A stretch of DNA of 64,000 nucleotides from VRUE01 sp963728365. GTDB taxonomy: Bacteria > Actinomycetota > Thermoleophilia > Solirubrobacterales > 70-9. The translations under genes and the position numbers were made by a program. The notes beneath the pieces are model-generated. The model was given only the letters and a program-made list of their open reading frames with translations. It had not been told where the DNA came from and did not search any database. Below are positions 49,389 through 57,269 of this stretch, piece after piece (within the stretch, counting starts at the first letter, position 1; each line of letters begins with the position of its first letter). The stretch is taken from the NCBI GenBank assembly GCA_963728365.1, contig CAVSJI010000001.1:744001-808000 (forward strand), read 5' to 3'.

Positions 49389-49510
49389 AGCCGCTTTGCT
49401 TCCCTGGGCCAAATGAGGGCGCGCCTTGCATCTGACCCCACCCGCTCACTATGTGATCGACCGGGGTCAGATGCAAGGCGCACGGGGAGGCCCAGGGAAG
49501 CGAGGCGGCT
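49389..49510. repeat. Large imperfect inverted repeat near the integrase
   Basis: Outer arms of 22 bp (49389-49410 with 49489-49510, two mismatches) enclose perfect 19-bp inner arms (49421-49439 with 49463-49481, containing TGCATCTGACCCC). The element lies in a 555-bp gap (49143-49697) between the CBASS operon and the integrase. No ORF is supported in the gap. It may be a replication or transfer origin, or a REP-type mobile palindrome. Confidence 0.7.
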
Positions 49511-49638
49511 TCGGGCTGGTGAAGAACCCAAGCTCTCTATTCGTGTCAAGGGATGGGGCCTCGGAGAGAACGAGGGAGAACTTCCCCCCACCAGAGGAGC
49601 CTCGGTTTGCTTGATAGCTGAATAAGGGAAGGCGTAAG

Positions 49639-49657
49639 GCAGATTCAGGGAATCTGC
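49639..49657 (-). terminator. Hairpin downstream of the integrase
   Basis: GCAGATTC and GAATCTGC arms with a 3-base loop, about 40 bases after the integrase stop on the minus strand. The following bases are only moderately T-rich, so termination strength is uncertain. Confidence 0.4.
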
Positions 49658-49697
49658 TTAGCGGCCTATTTCGCCCCGGTGTCGGTGACGGCGTGGA

Positions 49698-50894
49698 TCA
49701 GGGGCCTGCCGATTTCGAGGTCGCGTCGGATGGCTCCGCGATTGAATCAGCCTGGAAAGCTGCTGAGATTCGGCGGGCCGCGTCCTGTCTTGGCTTGAAC
49801 TGGAGATACCGCTGGGTCGTCGCGAGGTCTTGATGCCCCATCCACTCCATGACCTCTCGGGAGTCGGCGGTACGGATCGCGTGCGAGCCGAAGGTGTGGC
49901 GGAGGTCGTGGAAGCGCAGGACTCGCAGACCGGCCTTTTTGAGCGCAGCCTTGTAGCGGTCGCGCAGGCGATGCCCCGCGAGATGTCCGCCAGCAGGCCC
50001 GCAAAAGACGAGATCATCGTCGCCTCGGAACTCGTCCCGCTGGCCGAGCTTGGCCAGCGCCTCGGCCACCTCATCAGCCATCGGGACCGTGCGCTCCTGG
50101 TCGCTCTTGGGCGTATCTACCCGGCCGTTGGTGAAGTTCTGGCGAACGTGGACCGCGCTGTTGGTGAAATCCACGTCGCGCCAGCGCAGGGCGAGCAGCT
50201 CCCCCAGGCGCAGGCCAGTGAACGCCGCCGTGAGGTAGATCGTTCCGTCTTGCTCCGACGAAGCCGCTCGGACGAGGGCTAGGACCTCCTCGCGGGAGAA
50301 GACGTCGATGTTGGCACGCTTGGCATGCGGACGCCTCTCTACGTTCACGGCCGGATTCGCCGGCAGCTTGTAGCGGCGCTGCGCCCAGACGAAGATCCCG
50401 TGCAGCACGGTCAGGTACTTGTTGACGGTGCGGTCCGAGAGGTCTTCGGCGACCAGGGCGTCGCGGAAGACCTCGACCATCTCGGGCGTCACCTCCTCCA
50501 AGCGCACCTTGTCGCCGAACTTCTCGCCGAAGACCTTCTTCATCCGGTTGGCCATGCCCTCGTAGTCGACCTGCGTAGAAAGCTTGACCTTCCGGTCGCG
50601 CTTGTAATCGAGCCAGTCGTCGCAGGCGACGGCGAAAGTCGTCCCGGTCCGCACCATCCCTGGCAGCTCCCCGCGCCGGGCCTTGGCGAGCGTTTCGTCT
50701 AGCCATGCCCGCGCGGTGGCCTTCGTGTAATAGCCGGGGGGCGGCGCGGTCTTGCGCTCGGTCCAATGCGGGCCGATCCGCCGCTGGACCTGACGGCCAT
50801 CCGGCAGCCGGTACTTCGCGTACCACTGCTCGCCTCGCTTACGCTCGACCTTGAAGACGTGCCCGCTGATCGCTCTCGTCGCCTGTCGCTGCAT
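49698..50894 (-). CDS. int: Tyrosine recombinase (phage-type integrase)
   Basis: 398 aa from ATG 50894, with GAGGAGGA upstream. An N-terminal arm-binding part and SAM-like core-binding domain precede the catalytic domain. The active-site residues are visible: Arg in FTGLRLGELLALRW, His-x2-Arg in FHDLRHTFGS, the second His in MGHQDLATTQ and the Tyr in QRYLQF. It lies next to tRNA-Glu and is the integrase of the 42530-51055 element. Confidence 0.95.
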   Translation of the reverse strand: MQRQATRAISGHVFKVERKRGEQWYAKYRLPDGRQVQRRIGPHWTERKTAPPPGYYTKATARAWLDETLAKARRGELPGMVRTGTTFAVACDDWLDYKRDRKVKLSTQVDYEGMANRMKKVFGEKFGDKVRLEEVTPEMVEVFRDALVAEDLSDRTVNKYLTVLHGIFVWAQRRYKLPANPAVNVERRPHAKRANIDVFSREEVLALVRAASSEQDGTIYLTAAFTGLRLGELLALRWRDVDFTNSAVHVRQNFTNGRVDTPKSDQERTVPMADEVAEALAKLGQRDEFRGDDDLVFCGPAGGHLAGHRLRDRYKAALKKAGLRVLRFHDLRHTFGSHAIRTADSREVMEWMGHQDLATTQRYLQFKPRQDAARRISAAFQADSIAEPSDATSKSAGP

Positions 50895-50981
50895 CCCAGT
50901 CCTCCTCGTGTCCCGTATTTCTAGCACGGATTTGGGACACGTTTCGGGACACGCATTGCGATCAAAGGCTCCCCGAGAACG

Positions 50982-51002
50982 AAAAACCCCGCATTTGCGG
51001 GG
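50982..51002 (-). terminator. Intrinsic terminator of tRNA-Glu
   Basis: CCCCGCA (50987-50993) and TGCGGGG (50996-51002) form the stem; on the minus strand five T follow (50982-50986). It lies 12 bases after the tRNA-Glu 3' end. Confidence 0.85.
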
Positions 51003-51011
51003 CTTTCGTGG

Positions 51012-51055
51012 AGTACCGCTACGGGGATTCGAACCCCGGTTTCCGGACTGAGAAT
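51012..51055 (+). repeat. Attachment site copy within tRNA-Glu (right boundary of second element)
   Basis: Identical over 44 bases to 42530-42573. It covers the tRNA 3' end, T-arm, variable loop and part of the anticodon arm. The tRNA stays intact on this side, as usual for integration into a tRNA 3' end. Confidence 0.92.
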
Positions 51056-51086
51056 CCGGCGTCCTAGTCCCCTAGACGATAGCGGC
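51014..51086 (-). tRNA. tRNA-Glu (anticodon CTC)
   Basis: 73 nt. The acceptor stem GCCGCTA pairs with TAGCGGT; the anticodon loop TTCTCAG gives CTC; the T-loop contains GGTTCGAATCC. The 3' CCA is not encoded. The gene is the integration target of at least one element. Confidence 0.95.
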
Positions 51087-51211
51087 GAGGAGCGGAGGAT
51101 TCTAACAATCGTATCCTTCGACAGAGGGCCGCCTCGGGTGGATGTGGCGCCTCGCTTGCGCAGCCACTCAGCGATGCCTTGAATCTCGAACCGCTAGATT
51201 GCGCTTGTCAC

Positions 51212-51294
51212 GCGGGTGTGGCGGAATGGCAGACGCGCGAGCTTCAGGTGCTCGTGTCCTTCGGGACGTGGAGGTTCGACTCCTCTCACCCGCA
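51212..51294 (+). tRNA. tRNA-Leu (anticodon CAG)
   Basis: 83 nt with a long variable arm (TGTCCTTCGGGACG). Acceptor stem GCGGGTG pairs with CACCCGC; anticodon loop TTCAGGT gives CAG. It ends one base before the 3' end of the convergent hydrolase gene. Confidence 0.95.
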
Positions 51295-51295
51295 T

Positions 51296-52210
51296 TCAGG
51301 CTGGCTGCTCGGTGCGGGAGCGCCAGCCGGCTCGGGCGGCGGTGTCGGCGATCTCTTCGACGAATACCGGCCAGAGGTCGCGCGGCATGTCGTGGCCGAG
51401 CCCCTCGAAGATCCGCAGGCGGGCGCCGGGAATGGCGTGGGCGGTGGCGCGGCCGCCGCTGGGACGGACGAGGGGGTCGCTGGTTCCGTGCATCACGGTC
51501 ACGGGCAGGTCGAGCTTGCGCAGCGCCGCGGTGCGGTTGCCGGAGGCGGCGATCGCGTGCATCTGGCGCAGGACACCGCGCGGGTCATGGCCGCGCTCCC
51601 AGGACGCTTCGGAGACTTCGCGCAGACGCTCCTCGTCGACCGGGTAGGCGGGAGAGCCGATCAGCGCGTAGGTGCGGCGGATCCGATCGAGGAATTGCTC
51701 GCGGTTGCGGGGCGCGGGCGCCAGCATCAGACGGAACGCCCCGAAGGTCGGCATGCCGACTCTGCGGCTGCCCGTGGTCGAGTGCATCGAGACCAGCGAG
51801 CGCACCCGGTCGGGATGCTCGATCGCCAGCGTCTGGCCGATCATGCCGCCCATCGAGATGCCGACCACGTTGGCTCGGTCAATCTCGAGGTTGTCCATCA
51901 GCCCGATCGCGTCGCTCGCCATGTCCGAGAGCCGGTAGGCGGCATTGCGTCCGGCGAAGAGGTCGAGGTGGCTGGGCACGCCCGCCTCCCCGAGATGGGT
52001 CGAGCGGCCGATGTCGCGGTTGTCGAAACGGACGACGCGGAAGCCTCGGTCGGCCAGCATCCCGCACATCTCCTCAGGCCAGGCGACCATCTGGGTCGCC
52101 AGGCCCATCACCATAAGCAGCGGCTCGCCGGCCGGATCGCCCATCTCCTGGTGGGCGAGCTCAACGCCGGCGTTGACTTGGAATTTGCGTTCCTCGCTGA
52201 ACTCGGCCAT
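51296..52210 (-). CDS. Alpha/beta hydrolase
   Basis: 304 aa. The nucleophile elbow is GISMGG, the acid is in HGTSDPLV and the His in EGLGHDMP. The oxyanion region LMVMGLATQMVAWP and VRFDNRDIGRS are typical of the epoxide-hydrolase/esterase branch. No signal peptide. Substrate unknown. Monocistronic. Confidence 0.9.
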   Translation of the reverse strand: MAEFSEERKFQVNAGVELAHQEMGDPAGEPLLMVMGLATQMVAWPEEMCGMLADRGFRVVRFDNRDIGRSTHLGEAGVPSHLDLFAGRNAAYRLSDMASDAIGLMDNLEIDRANVVGISMGGMIGQTLAIEHPDRVRSLVSMHSTTGSRRVGMPTFGAFRLMLAPAPRNREQFLDRIRRTYALIGSPAYPVDEERLREVSEASWERGHDPRGVLRQMHAIAASGNRTAALRKLDLPVTVMHGTSDPLVRPSGGRATAHAIPGARLRIFEGLGHDMPRDLWPVFVEEIADTAARAGWRSRTEQPA

Positions 52211-52313
52211 CGCAGGAGTCTAGACGGCATCCTGGCTGAGCAGCCAAACACAGGGGCAACGCGCTACGGCTCCATGTCGTCCACAACGCGTTACACCGCT
52301 AGGTTGCTGATCG

Positions 52314-53441
52314 ATGCGCACCGCGATCGTCTCGGACCTGCACCTCGGCGCGGCCAGCGGCGAGGATCTCTGCCGCGACCCCGACATGCGCCGCGCCCTG
52401 CTCGAGAAGATCGCCGAGGCCGAGCGGCTCATCCTGCTCGGCGACGCCTTCGAGCTGCGCGAGCTGCCGCTCGCCAGAGCGCTCGAGGCGACCCGCCCAT
52501 TCTTCGAGGAGCTGGGCGAGGCGATGGCCGGAAAGCGCGTCTTCCTCGTCCCGGGCAATCACGACCACCGGTTCGCCGAGCCTCTGCTGGAAGCCCTCGC
52601 CCTGGAGGGCGGGGAGCTCGGCCTCGAGCACCGCGCCCTGCCGAGCGGCGAGGCACTTGCCCGGATCGACGCCTGGCTCGGCGAAGCGGAGCTCGGCATC
52701 GCTTACCCGGGGCTCTGGCTGCGCGACGACGTCTACGCCACCCACGGTCATTACATGGACTGCCACCTGAGCCTGCCGCGGCTCGAGTGCGTCGCGGCCG
52801 CCGCCGTGATGCGCGGCAGCGGCCCGCCGCCCGACCCGGCCACGCCAGCTGACTACGAGCGCGTGCTCCGCCCCATCTACGGCCTGTTCTCGGGACTGAC
52901 CGAGGCGAAGATGTCGCCCGGCGCCAAGCGCCCCTCCGAGCGCGCCTGGCGCGCCGTCAACGGCCGGCGCCGCAACGGCGGCCGCGCCCGCCGGGCAGCC
53001 ACGCGCGTCGCAATTGGCGGCGCCGTCCCGGCAAGCGTCTGGTTGCTCAACCGCGCGCTGCACGCCCACTTCAACCCCGACCTCTCAGCCGCCGCGATCT
53101 CGCGCAGCGGCATCGAGGGCGCGGCCGAGATGACCCGCCGCCTGCGCATCGAGGCCAACCACGTAATCACCGGACACACGCATCGCGCCGGCCCGCGCGA
53201 GGGCGAGGCCGCGGCCTGGCAGGCACCTGGCGGCACCCAGCTGCACAACACCGGCAACTGGGTCTTCGCCTACGCCTTCCACCACCCGGGCGCGCCGCCC
53301 GGTCCCTACTGGCCGGGCACGGTCACCTGGCTGGAGGACAAAGGCCCCCCGCGTCGCGTCAACCTCCTCCACGATCGCTCTCGCGAGGAGTTGCGTACCG
53401 CCGTCACCCGAACAGTCGAAAAACAGCGCGCCGGCGCTTAA
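52314..53441 (+). CDS. Calcineurin-like metallophosphoesterase
   Basis: 375 aa. All metal motifs are present in order: SDLHLG, LLGDAFEL, VPGNHDHR, YATHGHY and ITGHTHRAG. The insert of about 100 residues in the middle (rich in Arg and Ala) is unusual. It should hydrolyse phosphate esters or nucleotides in the cytoplasm or at the membrane. The stop overlaps the convergent dehalogenase gene by 4 bases. Confidence 0.88.
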   Translation: MRTAIVSDLHLGAASGEDLCRDPDMRRALLEKIAEAERLILLGDAFELRELPLARALEATRPFFEELGEAMAGKRVFLVPGNHDHRFAEPLLEALALEGGELGLEHRALPSGEALARIDAWLGEAELGIAYPGLWLRDDVYATHGHYMDCHLSLPRLECVAAAAVMRGSGPPPDPATPADYERVLRPIYGLFSGLTEAKMSPGAKRPSERAWRAVNGRRRNGGRARRAATRVAIGGAVPASVWLLNRALHAHFNPDLSAAAISRSGIEGAAEMTRRLRIEANHVITGHTHRAGPREGEAAAWQAPGGTQLHNTGNWVFAYAFHHPGAPPGPYWPGTVTWLEDKGPPRRVNLLHDRSREELRTAVTRTVEKQRAGA

Positions 53442-54307
53442 AGCCACTCGGCGATGATCCGGCCGATCTCCTCGCCCGCGTCCTCCTGGAGGAAGTGCGC
53501 GGCGTTCTCGATCGGCCGCGGCGCCGGAAAGTTGAGCTGCTCGGAAATCCGTTCAGCCACCGAGAAGGGCAGGATCGGGTCCGAGTCGGCCCAGAGCAGC
53601 AGCTTCGGCCGGTCGTCCTCGCGCAGCGCATCGGCGACCCGCCGCCCCTCGGCGGCGCCGGGCGCATCGGGCTCGGTCGGCAGGATCAAAGGGAAGGCTC
53701 GCGCCCCCGCCTTCGACTCCGGCGTCGGGTATGGCGCCTCGTAGGCGGCGATCACGTCGTCACCCGGGTCCTCCTTGCAGCCGCCCCGCACCAGCATCCC
53801 CACCGGGATCTCGGCGTTGTCGCGAACGAAGTCGCGGAACTTGAGCCAGGCCTCGCTCATCCGCTGTTTGCCGGTGAACGGCCCGGTCTCCATGACAACG
53901 ATGCGCGAGAAGCGCTCCGGGTGCTCGACCGCGAGCCGCAGCCCGATCGGCCCGCCCCAGTCGTGCACCACCGCGGTCGCGTCGCGCACGTCGAGCTCCG
54001 CGAGCAGCCGCGACATCAAATCGACGTGGCGGTCGTAGGTGTACCAATCGATCTCGGTGGGCTTGTCGGAGCGGCCGAACCCGGCGTAGTCGGGGGCGAT
54101 GCAGCGGTAGCCGGCGTCGCGCACCGGCGGGATCACCTTGCGCCAGAGGAACGACCAGGTCGGCTCGCCGTGGAAGAAGACGACCGGCCGTCCCTCGCCC
54201 TCGTCGAGGAAGGCAAGCCGCAGCCCGTCGAGCTCGCGGTAGCTCGATTCGAAGGGGAAGTCGGGCAGCCCCTGCAGCGTCTCCTCCGGCGCGCGCACCA
54301 CGTCCAT
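53438..54307 (-). CDS. Haloalkane dehalogenase-like alpha/beta hydrolase
   Basis: 289 aa. Features of haloalkane dehalogenases: HGEPTWSFLWR (halide-binding Trp), nucleophile Asp in VHDWGGPIG, acid in LWADSDPIL and His in ENAAHFLQED. Length and motif order fit the DhlA/DhmA branch. Activity on halogenated substrates is inferred from the nucleophile Asp and Trp. Monocistronic. Confidence 0.85.
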   Translation of the reverse strand: MDVVRAPEETLQGLPDFPFESSYRELDGLRLAFLDEGEGRPVVFFHGEPTWSFLWRKVIPPVRDAGYRCIAPDYAGFGRSDKPTEIDWYTYDRHVDLMSRLLAELDVRDATAVVHDWGGPIGLRLAVEHPERFSRIVVMETGPFTGKQRMSEAWLKFRDFVRDNAEIPVGMLVRGGCKEDPGDDVIAAYEAPYPTPESKAGARAFPLILPTEPDAPGAAEGRRVADALREDDRPKLLLWADSDPILPFSVAERISEQLNFPAPRPIENAAHFLQEDAGEEIGRIIAEWL

Positions 54308-54328
54308 GTCGCGCAGACTAGTCGACGA

Positions 54329-55099
54329 CTACGGCAGCGAGCGCAGAAACGCCCCGACCTCGTCGCCGAAGTAGGGCGAGTAGAGCCGGCCGAGGTGGTG
54401 GGTGTAGCCGTAGCTGGTCACCCCGTCGACCAGCCCACCCGGAGCCAGCCAGGCGCCGCCGCTCGACCCCCCCGCCATGTCGCACTTGCCCGGCACCGTC
54501 GGCGGCCCGCTGAAGACGTTGGTGAAGAGGTCGCTGCCCAGGCCCGTGGTGTCGCAGCTGCGCAGAGCTTCGCCTTCCAGGGCGCCCGCCGGGTAGCCGA
54601 AGATCTGGAACTTGGCGAAGCGCGAACGGTCGGTGGTCCATCCGCGACTGCCGACCACGTCGCTGAGCCTCCCCAGCTCGTTCGGCTTCACCTTGATCGC
54701 CGCCACGTCGTAGTCGGGGTTTTCTCTCGCCCGCCACTGCGCCATCGTGTACACGGCGCTGGCGACGAAGGTTCCGAACGGGCGCGAGCCGTGGTCATAG
54801 GCGGGGACGAAGACGATGTCCTTTCCCCAGCGGTGGTCTTCGAGCACACAGTGCCCGGCGGTGAGCACGATCGAGCGGCTCGGCGTCGTCAGCGATGTGC
54901 CCGAGCACGTATATGGACCGTCCACCGGGTCAAAGGCGAAGATCTTGCCGTTGGTGCGCGTATCGGCGGCCGAGGTTTCGGCGACGCGCAGGCTGCTGGC
55001 GCCGGCGACCGGCACCGCGCTCGCCGCCGGGGAAACCGCCAAGGCGGTCAGGACGGAGGCGAGCACGGCCCGCGCCAGAGGTCCCTTAACGCGAGTCAT
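54329..55099 (-). CDS. Secreted trypsin-like serine protease (V8/glutamyl-endopeptidase-like)
   Basis: 256 aa with a signal peptide (AVLASVLTALAVSPAASA). The catalytic triad is visible: His in LTAGHCV, Asp in NPDYDVAAIKV, Ser in GGSSGGAWL. Two further cysteines may form disulfides. It should act outside the cell; no membrane anchor. Monocistronic. Confidence 0.88.
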   Translation of the reverse strand: MTRVKGPLARAVLASVLTALAVSPAASAVPVAGASSLRVAETSAADTRTNGKIFAFDPVDGPYTCSGTSLTTPSRSIVLTAGHCVLEDHRWGKDIVFVPAYDHGSRPFGTFVASAVYTMAQWRARENPDYDVAAIKVKPNELGRLSDVVGSRGWTTDRSRFAKFQIFGYPAGALEGEALRSCDTTGLGSDLFTNVFSGPPTVPGKCDMAGGSSGGAWLAPGGLVDGVTSYGYTHHLGRLYSPYFGDEVGAFLRSLP

Positions 55100-55235
55100 G
55101 CGCCGCGAATATTCGCACAGCGCGGCGCTTTGGCCAAATCGGCAAATTTCGCATTAGGGCAGGAAATACGGGTGTTTCCTGGAATAAGCTGGCCGCATGT
55201 GTCTCACGGCCTAGCTGCAGACGAAAGGGTTACTT

Positions 55236-55619
55236 ATGAATCAGGAGAGCACTCTCAGCGGTTGGTGGGTATTCGCCGGCGTCCTTCTGCTCGTCGCCGG
55301 AGTCCTCAACATCATCTACGGCATCGCGGCGATCGGCGACTCGAAGTTCTTCACCGCCAACGCCACCTACATCATCAGCGGCCTGCACACCTGGGGCTGG
55401 ATCACCCTGATCCTCGGTGTGCTCGAGCTGATCGCGGCCTTCTCCCTCTTCTCGGGAGGCGAGTTCGGCCGCTGGTTCGGGATCTTCATCGCCGCGCTCA
55501 ACGCGATGGCGGCGCTGCTCTCGATCCCCGCCTACCCGTTCTGGTCGCTGGCGATCTTCGCCCTCTCGATCATCATCGTCTACAAGCTGGCCGAGGGCCC
55601 GGAGGGCACCGTCAGCTAG
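55236..55619 (+). CDS. Four-helix membrane protein (DUF7144-like)
   Basis: 127 aa with four membrane helices, starting GWWVFAGVLLLVAGVLNIIY and followed by TWGWITLILGVLELIAAFSL. The pattern matches a common actinobacterial membrane family. An AAAGGG site precedes the ATG. A dyad CAGGAAA...TTTCCTG (55160-55181) in the upstream region may be an operator. Function unknown. Confidence 0.8.
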   Translation: MNQESTLSGWWVFAGVLLLVAGVLNIIYGIAAIGDSKFFTANATYIISGLHTWGWITLILGVLELIAAFSLFSGGEFGRWFGIFIAALNAMAALLSIPAYPFWSLAIFALSIIIVYKLAEGPEGTVS

Positions 55620-56694
55620 GCGAGGAACCGACAGCACCCTGACCGCGAAGGCCCCGGCTCCCCGGGGCCTTCGTCGTCTCGGGGCCGGGTGCGAGCGGCG
55701 TCTTCCCCGGAAGTTCGAGCCGCGACCATGGCGCCGCCGCGGGCCTGTCGTCGTAGACGACGTCGGCGCCGCTCAGCCGGTCGTCCCAGGCACGGCGCCG
55801 CTCGTCGAGGACGATGCCGAGGTAGCCGAGCCCGAACGGGATCCAGGCGAGCGCCATCCCGACGAGCCGCTTCAGCGAGCGCCGGAACGGCAGGCCGTGG
55901 GCCTCGACCGCGAGCCTGATGCCGAGGAAGCGCATGCCCAGGGTCTGCCCGGCGAGCGACCAGAAGGCGACGAGGTAGAAGCCGCCGAGGGCGAACCAGA
56001 GCGCCGTGCCGGCGACCAGCGCCTGGTCCGACACCCCGTTGCCGCTACCGGTGAAGGCCGAGGCGATCAGGGCGGTCACGGCGGCAAGGCCCGAGAAGCC
56101 GAGGTTGACGATCAGCACGTCGAGGCCGAAGGCGAGCGCCCGGGTGACCGCGCCGGCGCGGTCGGTGGGCTCGACCCGCCGGCGACGGAAGAGGATGCGC
56201 CGGGCGATCCGCTCGACCACGCCGTCGAGGCGGCGCGTGGCGTTGCCGATCGTGTGGCCGACGTCCTCGATCATGCCGACGCTCTGGGCGCTGATCGCAG
56301 CGCGGATCTCGGGCGCCTCCGCTATCCGCTCGACCAGCCGCTGCGCCTCCTCGCTGGCCAGCAGCCGCCGCCAGACCTCGTCGACCAGCTCGCTGTCGAG
56401 CGCCTCGACCAGGGCGCGCTTCACCGCTTCGCTCTCCAGGGCGCTGTTCATCGCCTCCTCGACGACCGGGCCGCGCAGGACGCGAGCGACCGCCCGTTCC
56501 ACCGCCTCGCTCTCGACCGCGGCGACGATCGCCTCCTCGGCGGCGCTCTCCAGCGCCCGGTCGACGCCGGTCGCCTTGCCCACCGAGCGGGCGCTGCGCA
56601 CGCCCGCCTCGAGCAGCCGCACCGAGAGCGGCAGCGGTCCGCCGTCGGGGTTCGCGCCGACGTGGGACGAGCGCTGCTCGGGTCCGTCAGCCAT
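55612..56694 (-). CDS. RDD-family membrane protein with long helical N-terminus
   Basis: 360 aa from ATG 56694. Residues 1-165 are helical, with repeated ESEAV(E/K)RA(V/L) segments (for example AAVESEAVERAVARVLRGPV). The RDD membrane domain follows: LAFGLDVLIVNLGF, GQTLGMRFLGIRL and LDERRRAWDDRLSGADVVYD. The Gly-Pro-rich C-terminus overlaps a terminator hairpin and the convergent gene by 8 bases. Transport of ions is suspected for RDD proteins, not shown. Confidence 0.85.
   Translation of the reverse strand: MADGPEQRSSHVGANPDGGPLPLSVRLLEAGVRSARSVGKATGVDRALESAAEEAIVAAVESEAVERAVARVLRGPVVEEAMNSALESEAVKRALVEALDSELVDEVWRRLLASEEAQRLVERIAEAPEIRAAISAQSVGMIEDVGHTIGNATRRLDGVVERIARRILFRRRRVEPTDRAGAVTRALAFGLDVLIVNLGFSGLAAVTALIASAFTGSGNGVSDQALVAGTALWFALGGFYLVAFWSLAGQTLGMRFLGIRLAVEAHGLPFRRSLKRLVGMALAWIPFGLGYLGIVLDERRRAWDDRLSGADVVYDDRPAAAPWSRLELPGKTPLAPGPETTKAPGSRGLRGQGAVGSSPS
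55646..55673. terminator. Strong hairpin between convergent genes
   Basis: 12-bp arms CGAAGGCCCCGG and CCGGGGCCTTCG with loop CTCC. It lies inside the last codons of the RDD gene and after the stop of the plus-strand gene, so it may terminate the latter. Confidence 0.6.
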
Positions 56695-56753
56695 CGCCCG
56701 GCGAGTATAGGTCGGGGTGCAAGGCCTTTCGGCGGATATGGGCGAACAAAGCG

Positions 56754-57236
56754 CTAGGCCCGGCGGCCACGGGCCTCGACCAGCCGGTCGAGGAAGGCCG
56801 TCTGGGCGCCATTGATCTTGCGCCGGGCTTCGGCGAGGTCGAACCACGCGGCTTTCTCGACCTCGGGGAACTCCTGCTCTTCGCCCGAGTCGCGCGGCCA
56901 TTCCATCGTGAAGGTGTTGCTGCACAGCGTCGCCGGGTCGAAGTCGGCCTCGGCGGCCCAGCAGTGCACGTACTTCCCGCCCCGCTGGCGCACTTCGCCC
57001 AGCTCGACCAGCTCGTCCTCGCGCAGCTTCGGCGGCGAGCCGAGCTCCTCCTCGAGCTCGCGCAGGGCGCAGGCGAGCGGCGTCTCCCCCTCCTCGACTT
57101 CCCCCTTGGGAATCGACCAGGCGCCGCGGTCCCTGTTGGTCCAGTAGGGGCCGCCGGGGTAGATCAGCAGCACCTCGACCTCCCCCCCGTCGGGGGCGCG
57201 GCGATGGAGCAGGATGCCGGCGCTGACCTTCGGCAC
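56754..57236 (-). CDS. Nudix hydrolase
   Basis: 160 aa from GTG 57236. The Nudix box is complete (GEVEEGETPLACALRELEEE with LG after it). The preceding WSIPKG and the length fit the family hydrolysing nucleoside diphosphate derivatives. An HRRAPDGGEVEVLLIYPGGP start is typical. Substrate not deducible. Confidence 0.9.
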   Translation of the reverse strand: MPKVSAGILLHRRAPDGGEVEVLLIYPGGPYWTNRDRGAWSIPKGEVEEGETPLACALRELEEELGSPPKLREDELVELGEVRQRGGKYVHCWAAEADFDPATLCSNTFTMEWPRDSGEEQEFPEVEKAAWFDLAEARRKINGAQTAFLDRLVEARGRRA

Positions 57237-57269
57237 CGCCGGGACGCTATTGGACCGCTGAAAGAAGCG

